Counted from the first letter of the stretch, positions 7,513 to 15,579 are shown. The stretch: 21,150 nucleotides of DNA from JBEIJQ01 sp040380145 (GCA_040380145.1 JBEIJQ010000040.1:1-21150), one strand, 5' to 3'. The notes: generated by a model not told the origin, from the letters alone. Made by a program: numbers and translations.

Positions 7513-10500
7513 ATGAAAAAAATCCTGATCTTATGGATCGGCCTGCAGGGCTTTGCCCATACCCTGACGGCACAACTTTCCCTGAACCTGCTTCCCTGCA
7601 CGAATTGTCCGGCGGCAAACGCCAACATGGTCGCCCCGCCGACGGGGTTCACCTACGCCGCCCAGCCCCAAGCGATGCAGAGCCAGCACATCGCCTCTGA
7701 TTTCGGGAGGCGGGAGTCGGTGCCCGGCAGCAACTGGCATCTCGGCATCGATGTGGCCACCGCTCCGGGCGATGCGGAAGTCGGCGACGGCATCCTGCCC
7801 ATCGAACCCGGCATCGTGACCGGCATCCGGGGGCACGGCGCCTACAAAGTGTTGAGCATACGGGGGCAGCACCGCTTCGGGTACGGACATCTGTTCTTCG
7901 ACGAAGTGCCCGGCATCGGGAACGCCACCCGGTGCGGAAATTTCCTTCTCAAGCGGTTGGATCCGCCACATACCGGCCTGTTCGCCATTGTCAACATATC
8001 GGCCAACAGGGCCTTGGCCGAAATCGACCACGGTACGGTCACGCATCCGTCCGTCAACGGCGGACAACCGCTCCGCACCACGAACATAGTGGCCGACCCG
8101 GCCGTTCCGGTGGCGCCCATCGGCAGCAGTTCGACCACGGCCGCGCACATCCACCTGTACCGTTTCCTGAACGATCCCATCGAACACGATTTCTGGTCGA
8201 ACATGGACACGGGTTACCATTTCACGCGTTTTCGCAACCACCTGGATCCCTTGGAGGTGCTCGACCATGCGCCGGCAGCGTACAATCTGAGCATTGTGAA
8301 CTTCAACCTGACCTATCCGGGCACTGCCCGCACCAGCGTACAGGTACGGGCGGCCATGCAGGGGCAGACGGGCGGAGGGCCTTACTCCACGGCCAACACC
8401 CTCGAAGAGATGGCCCTGCAATTGCGCCGTTTCGACCAAGCGGATTTTGCGACCGTCAAGGGACTGCGCGTGGACAACCGCATCGCCGAGGGTTCGCGTA
8501 CCGGCAGCCAGCGATACCCCTCGCTGGGCGTGCCGGCCCACAACATCGGCAGCGGTTTCTGGGACATCGCCGACCACGCTCAGGTCGGCAACAATGCCCG
8601 GACGGGCATCAACGGAATGGCCTACGCCACGCAGAATTACGACAGTTATTTTTTCACGGACATCTACACCCGGATTTCGGGCAGCCATGTGCAAAACGCC
8701 GCACCCGCGGCCGCACAGAACTTTGCCCGCAACAACGAGGAGGCATATTACAGCGACGGGAGCTATACCCTGCGCGCATTGGCCACCAATGTGCGGGGCG
8801 TGCAAACGGCCAGTCCGCCCATGGCGCGCGTGATCGACAACTTTCGGCCTTATGTGCAATCGGTGACGATTCTCGCGGAATTTCCCTTTGCCTACTTCCA
8901 GCCGATCCAGTACCGGCGCGATCTCGACTGTCTGCCCAACGGCAATTTGCGGATGAACATACCCCAGCACAATACCCGGCTCGACCTCAACGATGCTTAT
9001 CGGCTCGTCGTCAGGTTCAGCGAACCGATGCGCCCGTTGACCCTCTCGGTGACCAACAACCGCGGGCTGCAATTCAATCCTCCCAGTTGGGACGCATCCC
9101 AGCGCGAAGCCACCTTCACGATCCCGGCGGAGCGTCTGCTTTCGCTCGCCGGATCGCCCAACGAGTGGGTCTGCCTGACCATCCAAGCGCAGGATCACAA
9201 CGGCAACGCGCTGTTCAATCCCGTACTGATGCCCGGGCAGCCCGCCAACATCGAAGTGCCCAAACGCGGGGCCGGCAATGTCTGGACGCCCGTCGGGGTG
9301 GGCACATCGGACAACAACCACTGCTTCCGCGTTAAAACCTGTACCGGAGGCAATGTGGCCGGGGAAAACGCCCCGCCCAACCCCAACACGCGCATCAACG
9401 GCGTGCGTTGGGCCACCGCACCGGGCCTTTGCGACGGACGGATCGATCTGACTCCCGGTGCCAATGTTCCCTACACCTACCAATGGAGCCACGGGGCCAC
9501 CACGGAAGACGCCGACCAGCTCTGTCCCGGGCTGTATTCCGTGACCGTGGTGGACGCCGGTGGCTGCGATAGGGTCTTGTACGCCCAGCTCGACGTGTGT
9601 TCGGGAACCATGGCGATCGGTACCCAGATGGATTGCGAGTCCCGGACCGCCACGCTGACGGCGATTTTCCCCGACTGTTTGCGCGGAACGGCGCAATACA
9701 CTTGGAGCAACGGAGCCCAAAACGCCACGATATCAGGTCTGACTCCGGGCGAGTACCAAGTGACGGCGACCTGTGCGTACAACGGCTGCTCGGCCATCGC
9801 CGCCACTTCTTTCGGTGTGCAGACCGCCATCCAGATCGTGTCCGTGGTGCCGGCCACCCAAAATTGCAACGGCGGGGCCGCTGTTGCGGTGACGGGCGAT
9901 GCGGGTCCTTATGCTTTCCTGTGGAGCAACGGATCCGCAAAGCCGAGTCTGACGGACGCCTGCGCCGGCGTGTATGTGCTGACCGTTACCGATGTGCACG
10001 GGTGCACCCAGAGCGCCCAAGTGACCATCGGCGGCTGCGGAGGGACCCTCTACGCCTGGGAATCCGTCGTGAACCCCTGTTCGCCCCAATCTCCCAACGG
10101 CGAGATCGAACTGGAAATATTCGGTTGCCAAGGACCGTACAGATTTGCTTGGAACCACGGGGCCACCACGAAAAAATTGGCGGGGCTCTTGCCGGGCAAC
10201 TACTGCGTGACCGTCACCAGCGCCGATCAGTGCTGCAGCACGACCAAATGTGTGGAACTGGTGCCGGCGCTGGCCTTGTCGGGCAATCCCGTGGAGGCCT
10301 GTCCTGACGGGAGCGGCGGTGGCGTGGAGGGGGTGCGGATAGACCAGGTCGCCTTGCCCTACCGGCCCTTCGGCATCGGGTTCCAATGGTCTGACGGAAG
10401 CACCGGGGCCGATTTGACGAGCATACCCGGCGGACAATACTGCGTGACCGCCACGGCGTATCTGAACGGCGCTCCACATTGTGCGATAGAACGCTGTTTC

Positions 10501-11784
10501 ACCGTTCCGCAGAGCGACCTTCAGATGTTGGGCTTGTTGCGTACATCCCCTTGTCCGGGACAATCCAACGGGCTGATCGAATCACAGGTCTTGGGCGGCT
10601 ATCAGCCTTATGCCTATGCTTGGAGCAACGGGCAGGCGCAGGCCGATCTGAACGGGATCCCTTGGGGCACCTACGGATTGACGGTCACCGACCAAATGGG
10701 CTGTACCGTTTCTGCCGGCGCCACCCTCTGGCCCGCACTCATAACACTAAACGGCAGCGTGCGCAACGCCTGTTCGCTGCTGCCCGACGGACAGATCGAA
10801 CTGACCCTGGGCGCCGGACCGTTTTCGTTGCAATGGAGCACCGGGGCCACCGGCGCGCATCTAAATGGCCTGTCGCCTGGCCAGTACTGCGTCACGGCGA
10901 CCAACACCAACGGTTGTTCGGGCAGCGCCTGTTTCCAAGTGGGCGAAGACCCGCCCGCCACGGCGTACCGCCCCTCCGATTGCCGCTATCTCGACCGGTA
11001 CTGCCACGGCCAATATGTGGGCAGCCAATTTGCGGGCATTGCGCAAACCTATGTCGATCATTACTACTGTACCTACAACGAAGCCTGTTTCAACGGACAG
11101 ATCTACGCGCAGGTACAGGGATTCGGCGGATCGGGTTTTTTCGGGGGGTACCAAAACGGCGCTCCGTACTGTCGCTACCAAGAGTGGTGTTCGTTTCCCG
11201 ACGGCACGGTCGTGCTCGGTGCCGGCTGGCCCGCCAGCGTGTATTCGGAGATCATCAACGTCGGCTATTTAGAGTGCCCCTCCGGGATGGCTTGGGCGGA
11301 TTATTGCGACGGTACTTTCATGGGCATCCGCTGTCTGAACATCGCGGGGCCGGCCGAGCGGATAGCCGGCGAACACCCGCAGCCCGTGGCCGACTCGCTT
11401 TTCATGGACCTTCGGATCCCGACGAACGGCCTGGACGCACATGCGGCCGTATCCGCAGCCCTTGCCGAAACGCTGGGCACGGCGGCCACTGGCGCCGAAG
11501 ACCGTCCATCTGCCTTGGATGCCCCTTGGTGGCGGATCGAAAACAACCCGTTTGCGCAAAACATCCCTTTGACGGCTTTTTCTCCCCGCAGCAGGGCGGC
11601 GACCCTCCGTCTGACCAATGCGCTCGGGCAGAGCGTCCTCGAACATCGGACGACGCTTGCCGCCGGCGAAAACCGTTTCGCGCTCGAAGTCCCCGGGGAG
11701 CTGCCCGACGGCTTTTATCTCTTGGAAATGGCCCTGGACGGCCGTGCGTTGCCGCCGATCAAATGTTTGCGGCACCGCCCCTGA
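7513..11784 (+). CDS. Giant T9SS-exported M23 (LytM-type) peptidase with SprB-like and Cys-rich repeats
   Basis: This 1423-residue modular protein begins with a signal peptide (about residues 1-21, ending LTAQ). Residues about 45-252 form an M23/LytM zinc metallopeptidase domain. It has HLGID (His76, Asp80), YGHL (His125) and the family HxH as HIHLY (His212, His214), then a terminal DPLEVL, so all expected metal and catalytic positions are present. M23 enzymes usually cut peptidoglycan cross-bridges. Residues about 255-620 look like beta-sandwich linker domains, including an Ig-like segment with RFSEPM. Seven SprB-like repeats follow (conserved Trp at 658, 731, 804, 880, 959, 1037 and 1108; pattern WSNG...G.Y.VTVTD..GC). 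A nine-cysteine module spans 1157-1274. A T9SS type A sorting tail (about 1339-1423, with LTNALGQ and LPDGFYLLEM) directs outer-membrane export. Two lipoprotein genes follow. The substrate is unknown. Confidence 0.93.
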   Translation: MKKILILWIGLQGFAHTLTAQLSLNLLPCTNCPAANANMVAPPTGFTYAAQPQAMQSQHIASDFGRRESVPGSNWHLGIDVATAPGDAEVGDGILPIEPGIVTGIRGHGAYKVLSIRGQHRFGYGHLFFDEVPGIGNATRCGNFLLKRLDPPHTGLFAIVNISANRALAEIDHGTVTHPSVNGGQPLRTTNIVADPAVPVAPIGSSSTTAAHIHLYRFLNDPIEHDFWSNMDTGYHFTRFRNHLDPLEVLDHAPAAYNLSIVNFNLTYPGTARTSVQVRAAMQGQTGGGPYSTANTLEEMALQLRRFDQADFATVKGLRVDNRIAEGSRTGSQRYPSLGVPAHNIGSGFWDIADHAQVGNNARTGINGMAYATQNYDSYFFTDIYTRISGSHVQNAAPAAAQNFARNNEEAYYSDGSYTLRALATNVRGVQTASPPMARVIDNFRPYVQSVTILAEFPFAYFQPIQYRRDLDCLPNGNLRMNIPQHNTRLDLNDAYRLVVRFSEPMRPLTLSVTNNRGLQFNPPSWDASQREATFTIPAERLLSLAGSPNEWVCLTIQAQDHNGNALFNPVLMPGQPANIEVPKRGAGNVWTPVGVGTSDNNHCFRVKTCTGGNVAGENAPPNPNTRINGVRWATAPGLCDGRIDLTPGANVPYTYQWSHGATTEDADQLCPGLYSVTVVDAGGCDRVLYAQLDVCSGTMAIGTQMDCESRTATLTAIFPDCLRGTAQYTWSNGAQNATISGLTPGEYQVTATCAYNGCSAIAATSFGVQTAIQIVSVVPATQNCNGGAAVAVTGDAGPYAFLWSNGSAKPSLTDACAGVYVLTVTDVHGCTQSAQVTIGGCGGTLYAWESVVNPCSPQSPNGEIELEIFGCQGPYRFAWNHGATTKKLAGLLPGNYCVTVTSADQCCSTTKCVELVPALALSGNPVEACPDGSGGGVEGVRIDQVALPYRPFGIGFQWSDGSTGADLTSIPGGQYCVTATAYLNGAPHCAIERCFTVPQSDLQMLGLLRTSPCPGQSNGLIESQVLGGYQPYAYAWSNGQAQADLNGIPWGTYGLTVTDQMGCTVSAGATLWPALITLNGSVRNACSLLPDGQIELTLGAGPFSLQWSTGATGAHLNGLSPGQYCVTATNTNGCSGSACFQVGEDPPATAYRPSDCRYLDRYCHGQYVGSQFAGIAQTYVDHYYCTYNEACFNGQIYAQVQGFGGSGFFGGYQNGAPYCRYQEWCSFPDGTVVLGAGWPASVYSEIINVGYLECPSGMAWADYCDGTFMGIRCLNIAGPAERIAGEHPQPVADSLFMDLRIPTNGLDAHAAVSAALAETLGTAATGAEDRPSALDAPWWRIENNPFAQNIPLTAFSPRSRAATLRLTNALGQSVLEHRTTLAAGENRFALEVPGELPDGFYLLEMALDGRALPPIKCLRHRP
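9433..10950 (+). repeat. Seven tandem SprB-like repeats in the M23/T9SS gene
   Basis: The repeats encode about 71-79 residues each, aligned on a conserved Trp codon at 9484, 9703, 9922, 10150, 10387, 10621 and 10834. Each has a W-(S/N)-x-G turn, a G-x-Y-x-V/L-T strand and a closing Gly-Cys or Cys. Some DNA is shared between repeats: CCACGGGGCCACCACG occurs in both repeat 1 and repeat 4. This points to internal duplication followed by divergence. Confidence 0.88.
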
Positions 11785-11829
11785 TTGTTGCATCAACCCT
11801 TTTTTTTCAACCCTTTCAATTTTTTTCCC

Positions 11830-12303
11830 ATGAAAAACAAAAAAGAAAAGCTGGTGATGGCCCTTGCGGCCTGCGCCATCGCCACCGCGTCCTGCGGAAA
11901 AAAAGAACCCTGCAACACAGATGACGACTGGGGGCTCGTCGGCCAATGGAACGGCCAAATGGTGTTGCGGTTGACCGAAAACGGCAAACCCATCGGCACT
12001 TACCCCGATACCTACGAATATCGGTTCCACGCCGATGGGACGGGCATCAAAAAACAGGTGGCCGAAAACACCTTGGACGCCTTCGAGTGGAGGGTGGCCG
12101 CCGACGGCGACAGAATGACTTTTTATTTCCAAAGCCAAGATTCCGGCAGGGTGGTCAACATGGCCCAGCGCTTCATGCTCCAAGAGCGCACGGCGACCCG
12201 CATCGTTCTGCAGGACGAGGTCACGATGCTCCGAGTGGTGCTGCCGTCGGGCGACACCACGGAGACCGTCGCCGTCACGGATCTGATCTTGGAAAAACGT
12301 TGA
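11830..12303 (+). CDS. Lipocalin-like lipoprotein (first of a tandem pair)
   Basis: The start is ATG 11830, giving 157 residues; the reading frame is also open upstream to 11785, but those codons give no signal peptide. A basic N-terminus and hydrophobic stretch lead to a lipobox-like ATASC (Cys22) followed by GKKE; an alternative LAAC at Cys15 is less likely. The mature part opens with DDWGLVGQW and then YEYRFHADGTG. This is the W-x-G-x-W / F-x-x-D-G-T-G pattern of small lipocalin-like Bacteroidota lipoproteins, which form a beta-barrel of the type that binds small ligands. It is 45 bases after the giant peptidase gene and 19 bases before a paralogue, so a shared transcript is likely. An outer-membrane or periplasmic lipoprotein role is inferred; the ligand is unknown. 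Confidence 0.84.
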   Translation: MKNKKEKLVMALAACAIATASCGKKEPCNTDDDWGLVGQWNGQMVLRLTENGKPIGTYPDTYEYRFHADGTGIKKQVAENTLDAFEWRVAADGDRMTFYFQSQDSGRVVNMAQRFMLQERTATRIVLQDEVTMLRVVLPSGDTTETVAVTDLILEKR

Positions 12304-12322
12304 CCCGTAAAATCTGTCCGCT

Positions 12323-12787
12323 ATGAAAAAAATACCTGTCCTGCAGGCGGCGGTTTCGGCCTTCCTGCTGCTGCTGGCGCCCACCGCCTGCGAAAAACAA
12401 GATTGTGCCGATCCATGGGGCATTGTCGGCAACTGGATTTCCGTGGAGCACATCCGACAATACCGCGACGGAGTGCTCACGGCCGATATCCCCGGCAGTT
12501 GGAACTACACCTTCCGCGCCGACGGCACGGGCGAGCGGGGAAATGTGGCGCAGACCTATCCCTTCGAGTGGTTTTACGCCGACGACAACGATCGGCTGGT
12601 CATCGTGGAGCCGAACGGCTTCGCGGGCAACGGGGGCATTTTCACGAAAAGTTTTTCCCTGTTGGACCGCACGGATCACTCCCTGCAACTTCGGGACTCC
12701 ACTTTTTTCGACACTCGCTTGCCACCGGATTTTGTCCAAACACAGCGGTTGACGACCGTTTACGCCGTCCGGCTTCTTGGCGATTAG
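12323..12787 (+). CDS. Lipocalin-like lipoprotein (second of a tandem pair)
   Basis: This 154-residue product has a lipoprotein signal: MKKIP, a leucine-rich core, and lipobox APTAC with Cys23 followed by EKQD. Mature residues share landmarks with the upstream neighbour: DPWGIVGNW against DDWGLVGQW, and YTFRADGTG against YRFHADGTG, then a Trp and an acidic D-x-D/D-N-D turn. The two are therefore tandem paralogues that have diverged a good deal. The gene follows the first copy after 19 bases and ends 37 bases before a strong hairpin. Function is not known. Possible roles are binding a small molecule, or protecting the envelope from the upstream peptidase; the latter is speculation based only on position. 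Confidence 0.84.
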   Translation: MKKIPVLQAAVSAFLLLLAPTACEKQDCADPWGIVGNWISVEHIRQYRDGVLTADIPGSWNYTFRADGTGERGNVAQTYPFEWFYADDNDRLVIVEPNGFAGNGGIFTKSFSLLDRTDHSLQLRDSTFFDTRLPPDFVQTQRLTTVYAVRLLGD

Positions 12788-12824
12788 AACAGAACAACTG
12801 ATTGAGCAACTCGTTTTTGCTTTC

Positions 12825-12859
12825 GGGGCGACCTTGCGCAAGGCAAGGCGCCCCTTTTT
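12825..12859 (+). terminator. Rho-independent terminator of the secreted-protein block
   Basis: GGGGCG (12825-12830) pairs with CGCCCC (12849-12854) and CCTTG (12832-12836) with CAAGG (12844-12848), with one bulged A. TTTTTG follows directly. It lies after the second lipoprotein gene and before the convergent mutL end. Confidence 0.8.
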
Positions 12860-12865
12860 GTTGGC

Positions 12866-12895
12866 AAAAACTCGGGCGGCCCTGAAAATCAGGCC
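12866..12895 (-). terminator. Weak terminator candidate at the mutL end
   Basis: CCTGA (12881-12885) and TCAGG (12889-12893) pair around an AAA loop, with two further G-C pairs past a bulge. On the minus strand five T residues follow after a gap of about eight bases. The hairpin includes the mutL stop codon. The gap makes it a poor intrinsic terminator. Confidence 0.3.
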
Positions 12896-14796
12896 CCATC
12901 GAACTGCTTGTCGAGCTCGCCGAGGTTCATCGTGATGAAGCATTTGCGTCCGTGGGGCGATCGGAAGGGCATTTCGCAGGCGAACAGTTGGTCCACGAGG
13001 GCCGTCATTTCGGCCGCGTCCATTTCTTGGCCTTTTTTGACGGCTCCCTGGCGGGCCAACGAGCGGGCCAACCTTTCCCGGAGGTGGAGTTTCAGATCCA
13101 CTTCGCGGCGGCACTGTTCCAACAGCCCGTCGATCACATTTTCTTCGGTGCCGGGGCGGAACTCCGGCGGCAGCCCGTGCACCACGAACGACTGTCCGCC
13201 GAACTCCCGTACATCCACGCCGAGGGCGTTGACCTCGGGCAGGATGCTGCGGAGCATTTCCGCATCGGGGACCGAAAGGTGTAGAGTCACGGGAAACAGC
13301 AGCCCTTGGACGGGCGGCTGCTGCATGTCGAGGGTGCGGAGGTAGCGTTCGTAGAGGATACGCTCGTGTGCCGCTTGTTGGTCGATGAGCAGAAAACCGG
13401 AGCGCACCTGCGTCACGATGAACCGGTGGTGGATCTGGTAGGGGATTTTGACGGCCTCGTCGAACAGGCCGGGCGAATCGGCGTCGAGCGAAGAGGCGAA
13501 CTGGAAATCGCTTTCTTCCCGGTGGGTGGGGCGTTCGGCGGAGATCTCCGTTTCAGGGAGCAGCGGGCCGTCTTGATTTTCGGCGGCATCGTCGGCGGAA
13601 GCCCGTGAGGGGATTTTTTCCAATCCCTCGTATATTTTTTCCCAGTATCGCAGGTTGTTTTCCTCCCTTGGATCCTTTGGTTCGCGTCGCGCGGGGGCCG
13701 AAAAGCCAGATGGTTCCGAGCGCGGTCGTTCGTTTCGATTTTCGGCGGAAGGTCCCAAGAGGCCGTTCACGATGGTCGAATCCTGTTCGAAATCCAAGGT
13801 CGGGGATACGCTGAACTGACCGAGGGCGTGCTTCACCGACACGCGCAGGTACTGGTAGATGACCTTTTCGTCGTCGAACTTGATCTCTTGTTTGGTCGGG
13901 TGCACGTTCACGTCAATCCGGGAGGGATCCAGATCGAGGTAGATGGCGTACAGGGGATGCTCGTCGGCGGGCAGGAGCCCTTCGAAGGCGCTGACGACCG
14001 CGTGGTGCAGATACTGGCTTTTGATGAAGCGGTTGTTGACGAAAAAAAACTGTTCGCCCCGTGTTTTGCGCGCAAACTCCGGTTTGCCCACAAATCCTCT
14101 GATGCGCACCACTTCCGTTTCTTGGTCCACCGGGACCAGTTTTTTGTTGGACGCCTGTCCGAAAATGCCCACCACGCGTTGGCGCAGGTTGCCTTTGGGG
14201 AGGTTGAAGAGTTCGACGCCGTTGTGGTGGAGCGAGAAGAACACCTCTGGGCAGGCCATGGCCACCCGTTGGAACTCATCGAGGATGTGGCGCATTTCCA
14301 CGGGATTGGCCTTGAGGAAGTTCCGTCGTGCGGGCACGTTGTGGAAAAGGTTTTTGACCATGAAGGTGGTGCCCACGGGAGCCTGGCAAGGTTCGTGTTC
14401 ACGCACTTCGCTGGCTTCGATCGCCACCCGGGTTCCCAGTTCGTCCTCTGCGCGGCGGGTTTTCAGCTCCACTTGAGCGACGGCCGCGATGGAGGCCAGG
14501 GCTTCTCCCCGGAAGCCCATGGTGCGGATGCAAAAGAGATCGTCCGCTTGGCTGATCTTGGAGGTGGCGTGCCGTTCGAAGCAGAGTCTTGCGTCGGTTT
14601 CGGACATCCCGCAGCCGTCGTCCGTTACTTGGATGAGGGTCCTGCCGGCGTCTTTGACCAGCAGGCGTACCGAGTGGGCTCCGGCGTCCACGGCGTTTTC
14701 CAAAAGCTCCTTCACGACCGATGCCGGGCGCTGCACCACTTCCCCGGCGGCGATCTGGTTGGCGATGTGGTCGGGCAGCAATTTGATGAGGGACAT
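12889..14796 (-). CDS. mutL: DNA mismatch repair protein MutL
   Basis: MutL is the ATP-driven matchmaker of mismatch repair, linking MutS to strand incision. The start at ATG 14796 (MSLIKLLPDHIANQIAAGEV) gives 635 residues and the conserved family N-terminus. A longer frame from 14925 adds 43 residues that cross the promoter element. GHKL ATPase motifs are present: the E-x-x-x-N helix in KELLENAVDAG (about 30-39), DDGCGM, GFRGEAL, and the HATSKI lid. A variable linker is followed by the dimerisation domain. The C-terminal endonuclease motif is altered: DQQAAHERILYE (472-483) in place of DQHAxxExxxxE, and SPHGRK (613-618) in place of CPHGRP. Nicking activity is therefore uncertain. The gene has its own -7 element and is downstream of the acyltransferase gene. 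Confidence 0.96.
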   Translation of the reverse strand: MSLIKLLPDHIANQIAAGEVVQRPASVVKELLENAVDAGAHSVRLLVKDAGRTLIQVTDDGCGMSETDARLCFERHATSKISQADDLFCIRTMGFRGEALASIAAVAQVELKTRRAEDELGTRVAIEASEVREHEPCQAPVGTTFMVKNLFHNVPARRNFLKANPVEMRHILDEFQRVAMACPEVFFSLHHNGVELFNLPKGNLRQRVVGIFGQASNKKLVPVDQETEVVRIRGFVGKPEFARKTRGEQFFFVNNRFIKSQYLHHAVVSAFEGLLPADEHPLYAIYLDLDPSRIDVNVHPTKQEIKFDDEKVIYQYLRVSVKHALGQFSVSPTLDFEQDSTIVNGLLGPSAENRNERPRSEPSGFSAPARREPKDPREENNLRYWEKIYEGLEKIPSRASADDAAENQDGPLLPETEISAERPTHREESDFQFASSLDADSPGLFDEAVKIPYQIHHRFIVTQVRSGFLLIDQQAAHERILYERYLRTLDMQQPPVQGLLFPVTLHLSVPDAEMLRSILPEVNALGVDVREFGGQSFVVHGLPPEFRPGTEENVIDGLLEQCRREVDLKLHLRERLARSLARQGAVKKGQEMDAAEMTALVDQLFACEMPFRSPHGRKCFITMNLGELDKQFDGA

Positions 14797-14837
14797 GGGC
14801 TTCAACGGCTTTGTTCGATTTGTGTTTTCGGCAAAGA

Positions 14838-14845
14838 CAAAGATA
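14838..14845 (-). promoter_or_regulatory. Promoter for mutL (-7 TATCTTTG)
   Basis: The minus strand has TATCTTTG, an exact TAnnTTTG match, 41 bases before the mutL ATG. A TTTG lies 24 bases further upstream (14873-14870), slightly beyond the usual 17-23 base spacing for a -33 element. Confidence 0.6.
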
Positions 14846-14896
14846 GCAAGATCCGTCCGGATCACAGGGCAAAAAAGCGGCGGTGCGGGAGGCGGC

Positions 14897-14913
14897 TTTT
14901 TTGCCGAAAAAAA
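14897..14913. repeat. T6-GCCG-A7 mini-hairpin
   Basis: TTTTTT (14897-14902), GCCG, then AAAAAAA (14907-14913) form an A/T hairpin in the spacer between the acyltransferase and mutL. The same design recurs at 3861-3880 and 16218-16236. Confidence 0.5.
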
Positions 14914-14967
14914 TCCGATCCCCAAAACCTACTTGGGAAAAGCGGAGGAGTACCCGACGGGCTTCCG

Positions 14968-15507
14968 TCAGGATGGGGCGACGGTGCGGTCTTTGATTTC
15001 CTTGGCGGGCACGCCGCCGTAGATCTTGTAGGGGGGCACATCTTTGGTGACCACGGATCCGGCCGCCACGATGGCCCCTTCACCGATGTTGACCCCTTGG
15101 AGGATGGAGCAGTTGGCGCCGATCCAAACATTGTCGCCCACGGTGATGCGGCCGGCGGTATCGGGCAAATCGAGGCGGGTGTGGTCGTGGCCGGCGGCCA
15201 AAAAGCTTACATTGGGGCCGAGCCGGATGTTGTTGCCCAGTACGATCTCCGCTTCTTTGTGGTACCACGAGGGATAAAAGGCGCAGCCGCGGTTGATGGA
15301 CACATGGCTGCCGATACGCACTCGGTTGGGGTAGCGGAAATACACCCGCGTGTCGATGAACACGCTGGAGCCCATTTTTTTGAGCAACAGTTTGAACGCC
15401 AAAAAGCGCACCGGAGGAGGCATCAGGTCGAGCAGCACATGGGTGAGGTGCACGGCGTACGCGTAGTGCAGGAACAGCAGGCGCATCAGGTTCTTGCGCG
15501 GGTTCAT
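14968..15507 (-). CDS. Hexapeptide-repeat O-acyl/acetyltransferase
   Basis: This is a left-handed beta-helix acyltransferase of the maltose/galactoside acetyltransferase (LbH) type. Such enzymes usually transfer acetyl from acetyl-CoA to a sugar hydroxyl, often in polysaccharide or lipopolysaccharide synthesis. The start is set at ATG 15507 (179 residues), because the promoter -7 box lies at 15549-15556, inside any longer reading. Residues about 8-42 are hydrophobic/amphipathic. The hexapeptide coils run from about 60 to 160 (VRIGSHVS, IVLGNNIRLGPNVS, ITVGDNVWIGANCSI, VNIGEGAIVAAGSVV). GHDH near 107-110 supplies the candidate catalytic His, and the end KIYGGVPAKEIK is the typical cofactor-site tail. 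The substrate cannot be read from the sequence. No polysaccharide genes are adjacent, so the pathway is unclear. Confidence 0.9.
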   Translation of the reverse strand: MNPRKNLMRLLFLHYAYAVHLTHVLLDLMPPPVRFLAFKLLLKKMGSSVFIDTRVYFRYPNRVRIGSHVSINRGCAFYPSWYHKEAEIVLGNNIRLGPNVSFLAAGHDHTRLDLPDTAGRITVGDNVWIGANCSILQGVNIGEGAIVAAGSVVTKDVPPYKIYGGVPAKEIKDRTVAPS

Positions 15508-15548
15508 AGGCTTTGGCGATTTTTTAGGTAGGCAATTCGGTCGGACGG

Positions 15549-15579
15549 CAAAGATAAGCCCGACGGATTTTTGGGCAAA
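15549..15579 (-). promoter_or_regulatory. Bacteroidetes promoter for the acyltransferase gene
   Basis: On the minus strand there is a -33 TTTG (15579-15576), a 19-base spacer and -7 TATCTTTG (15556-15549). Both boxes and the spacing fit the Bacteroidetes sigma-ABfr consensus. The transcript would start near 15540, leaving a leader of roughly 35 bases. The -33 box is made of the last bases of the frr terminator T-tract. Confidence 0.78.

Noticed and set aside
7690..8270. Classifying the M23 domain as catalytically dead
   Set aside because: The expected H-x3-D, the middle His and the HxH are all present, so an inactive domain is not supported.
7531..9720. 729-codon minus-strand frame opposite the M23 gene
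   Set aside because: An antisense shadow of a gene with clear domains and signal peptide on the plus strand.
14797..14925. N-terminal extension of mutL
   Set aside because: Crosses the TATCTTTG promoter box. The conserved MutL start lies at 14796.
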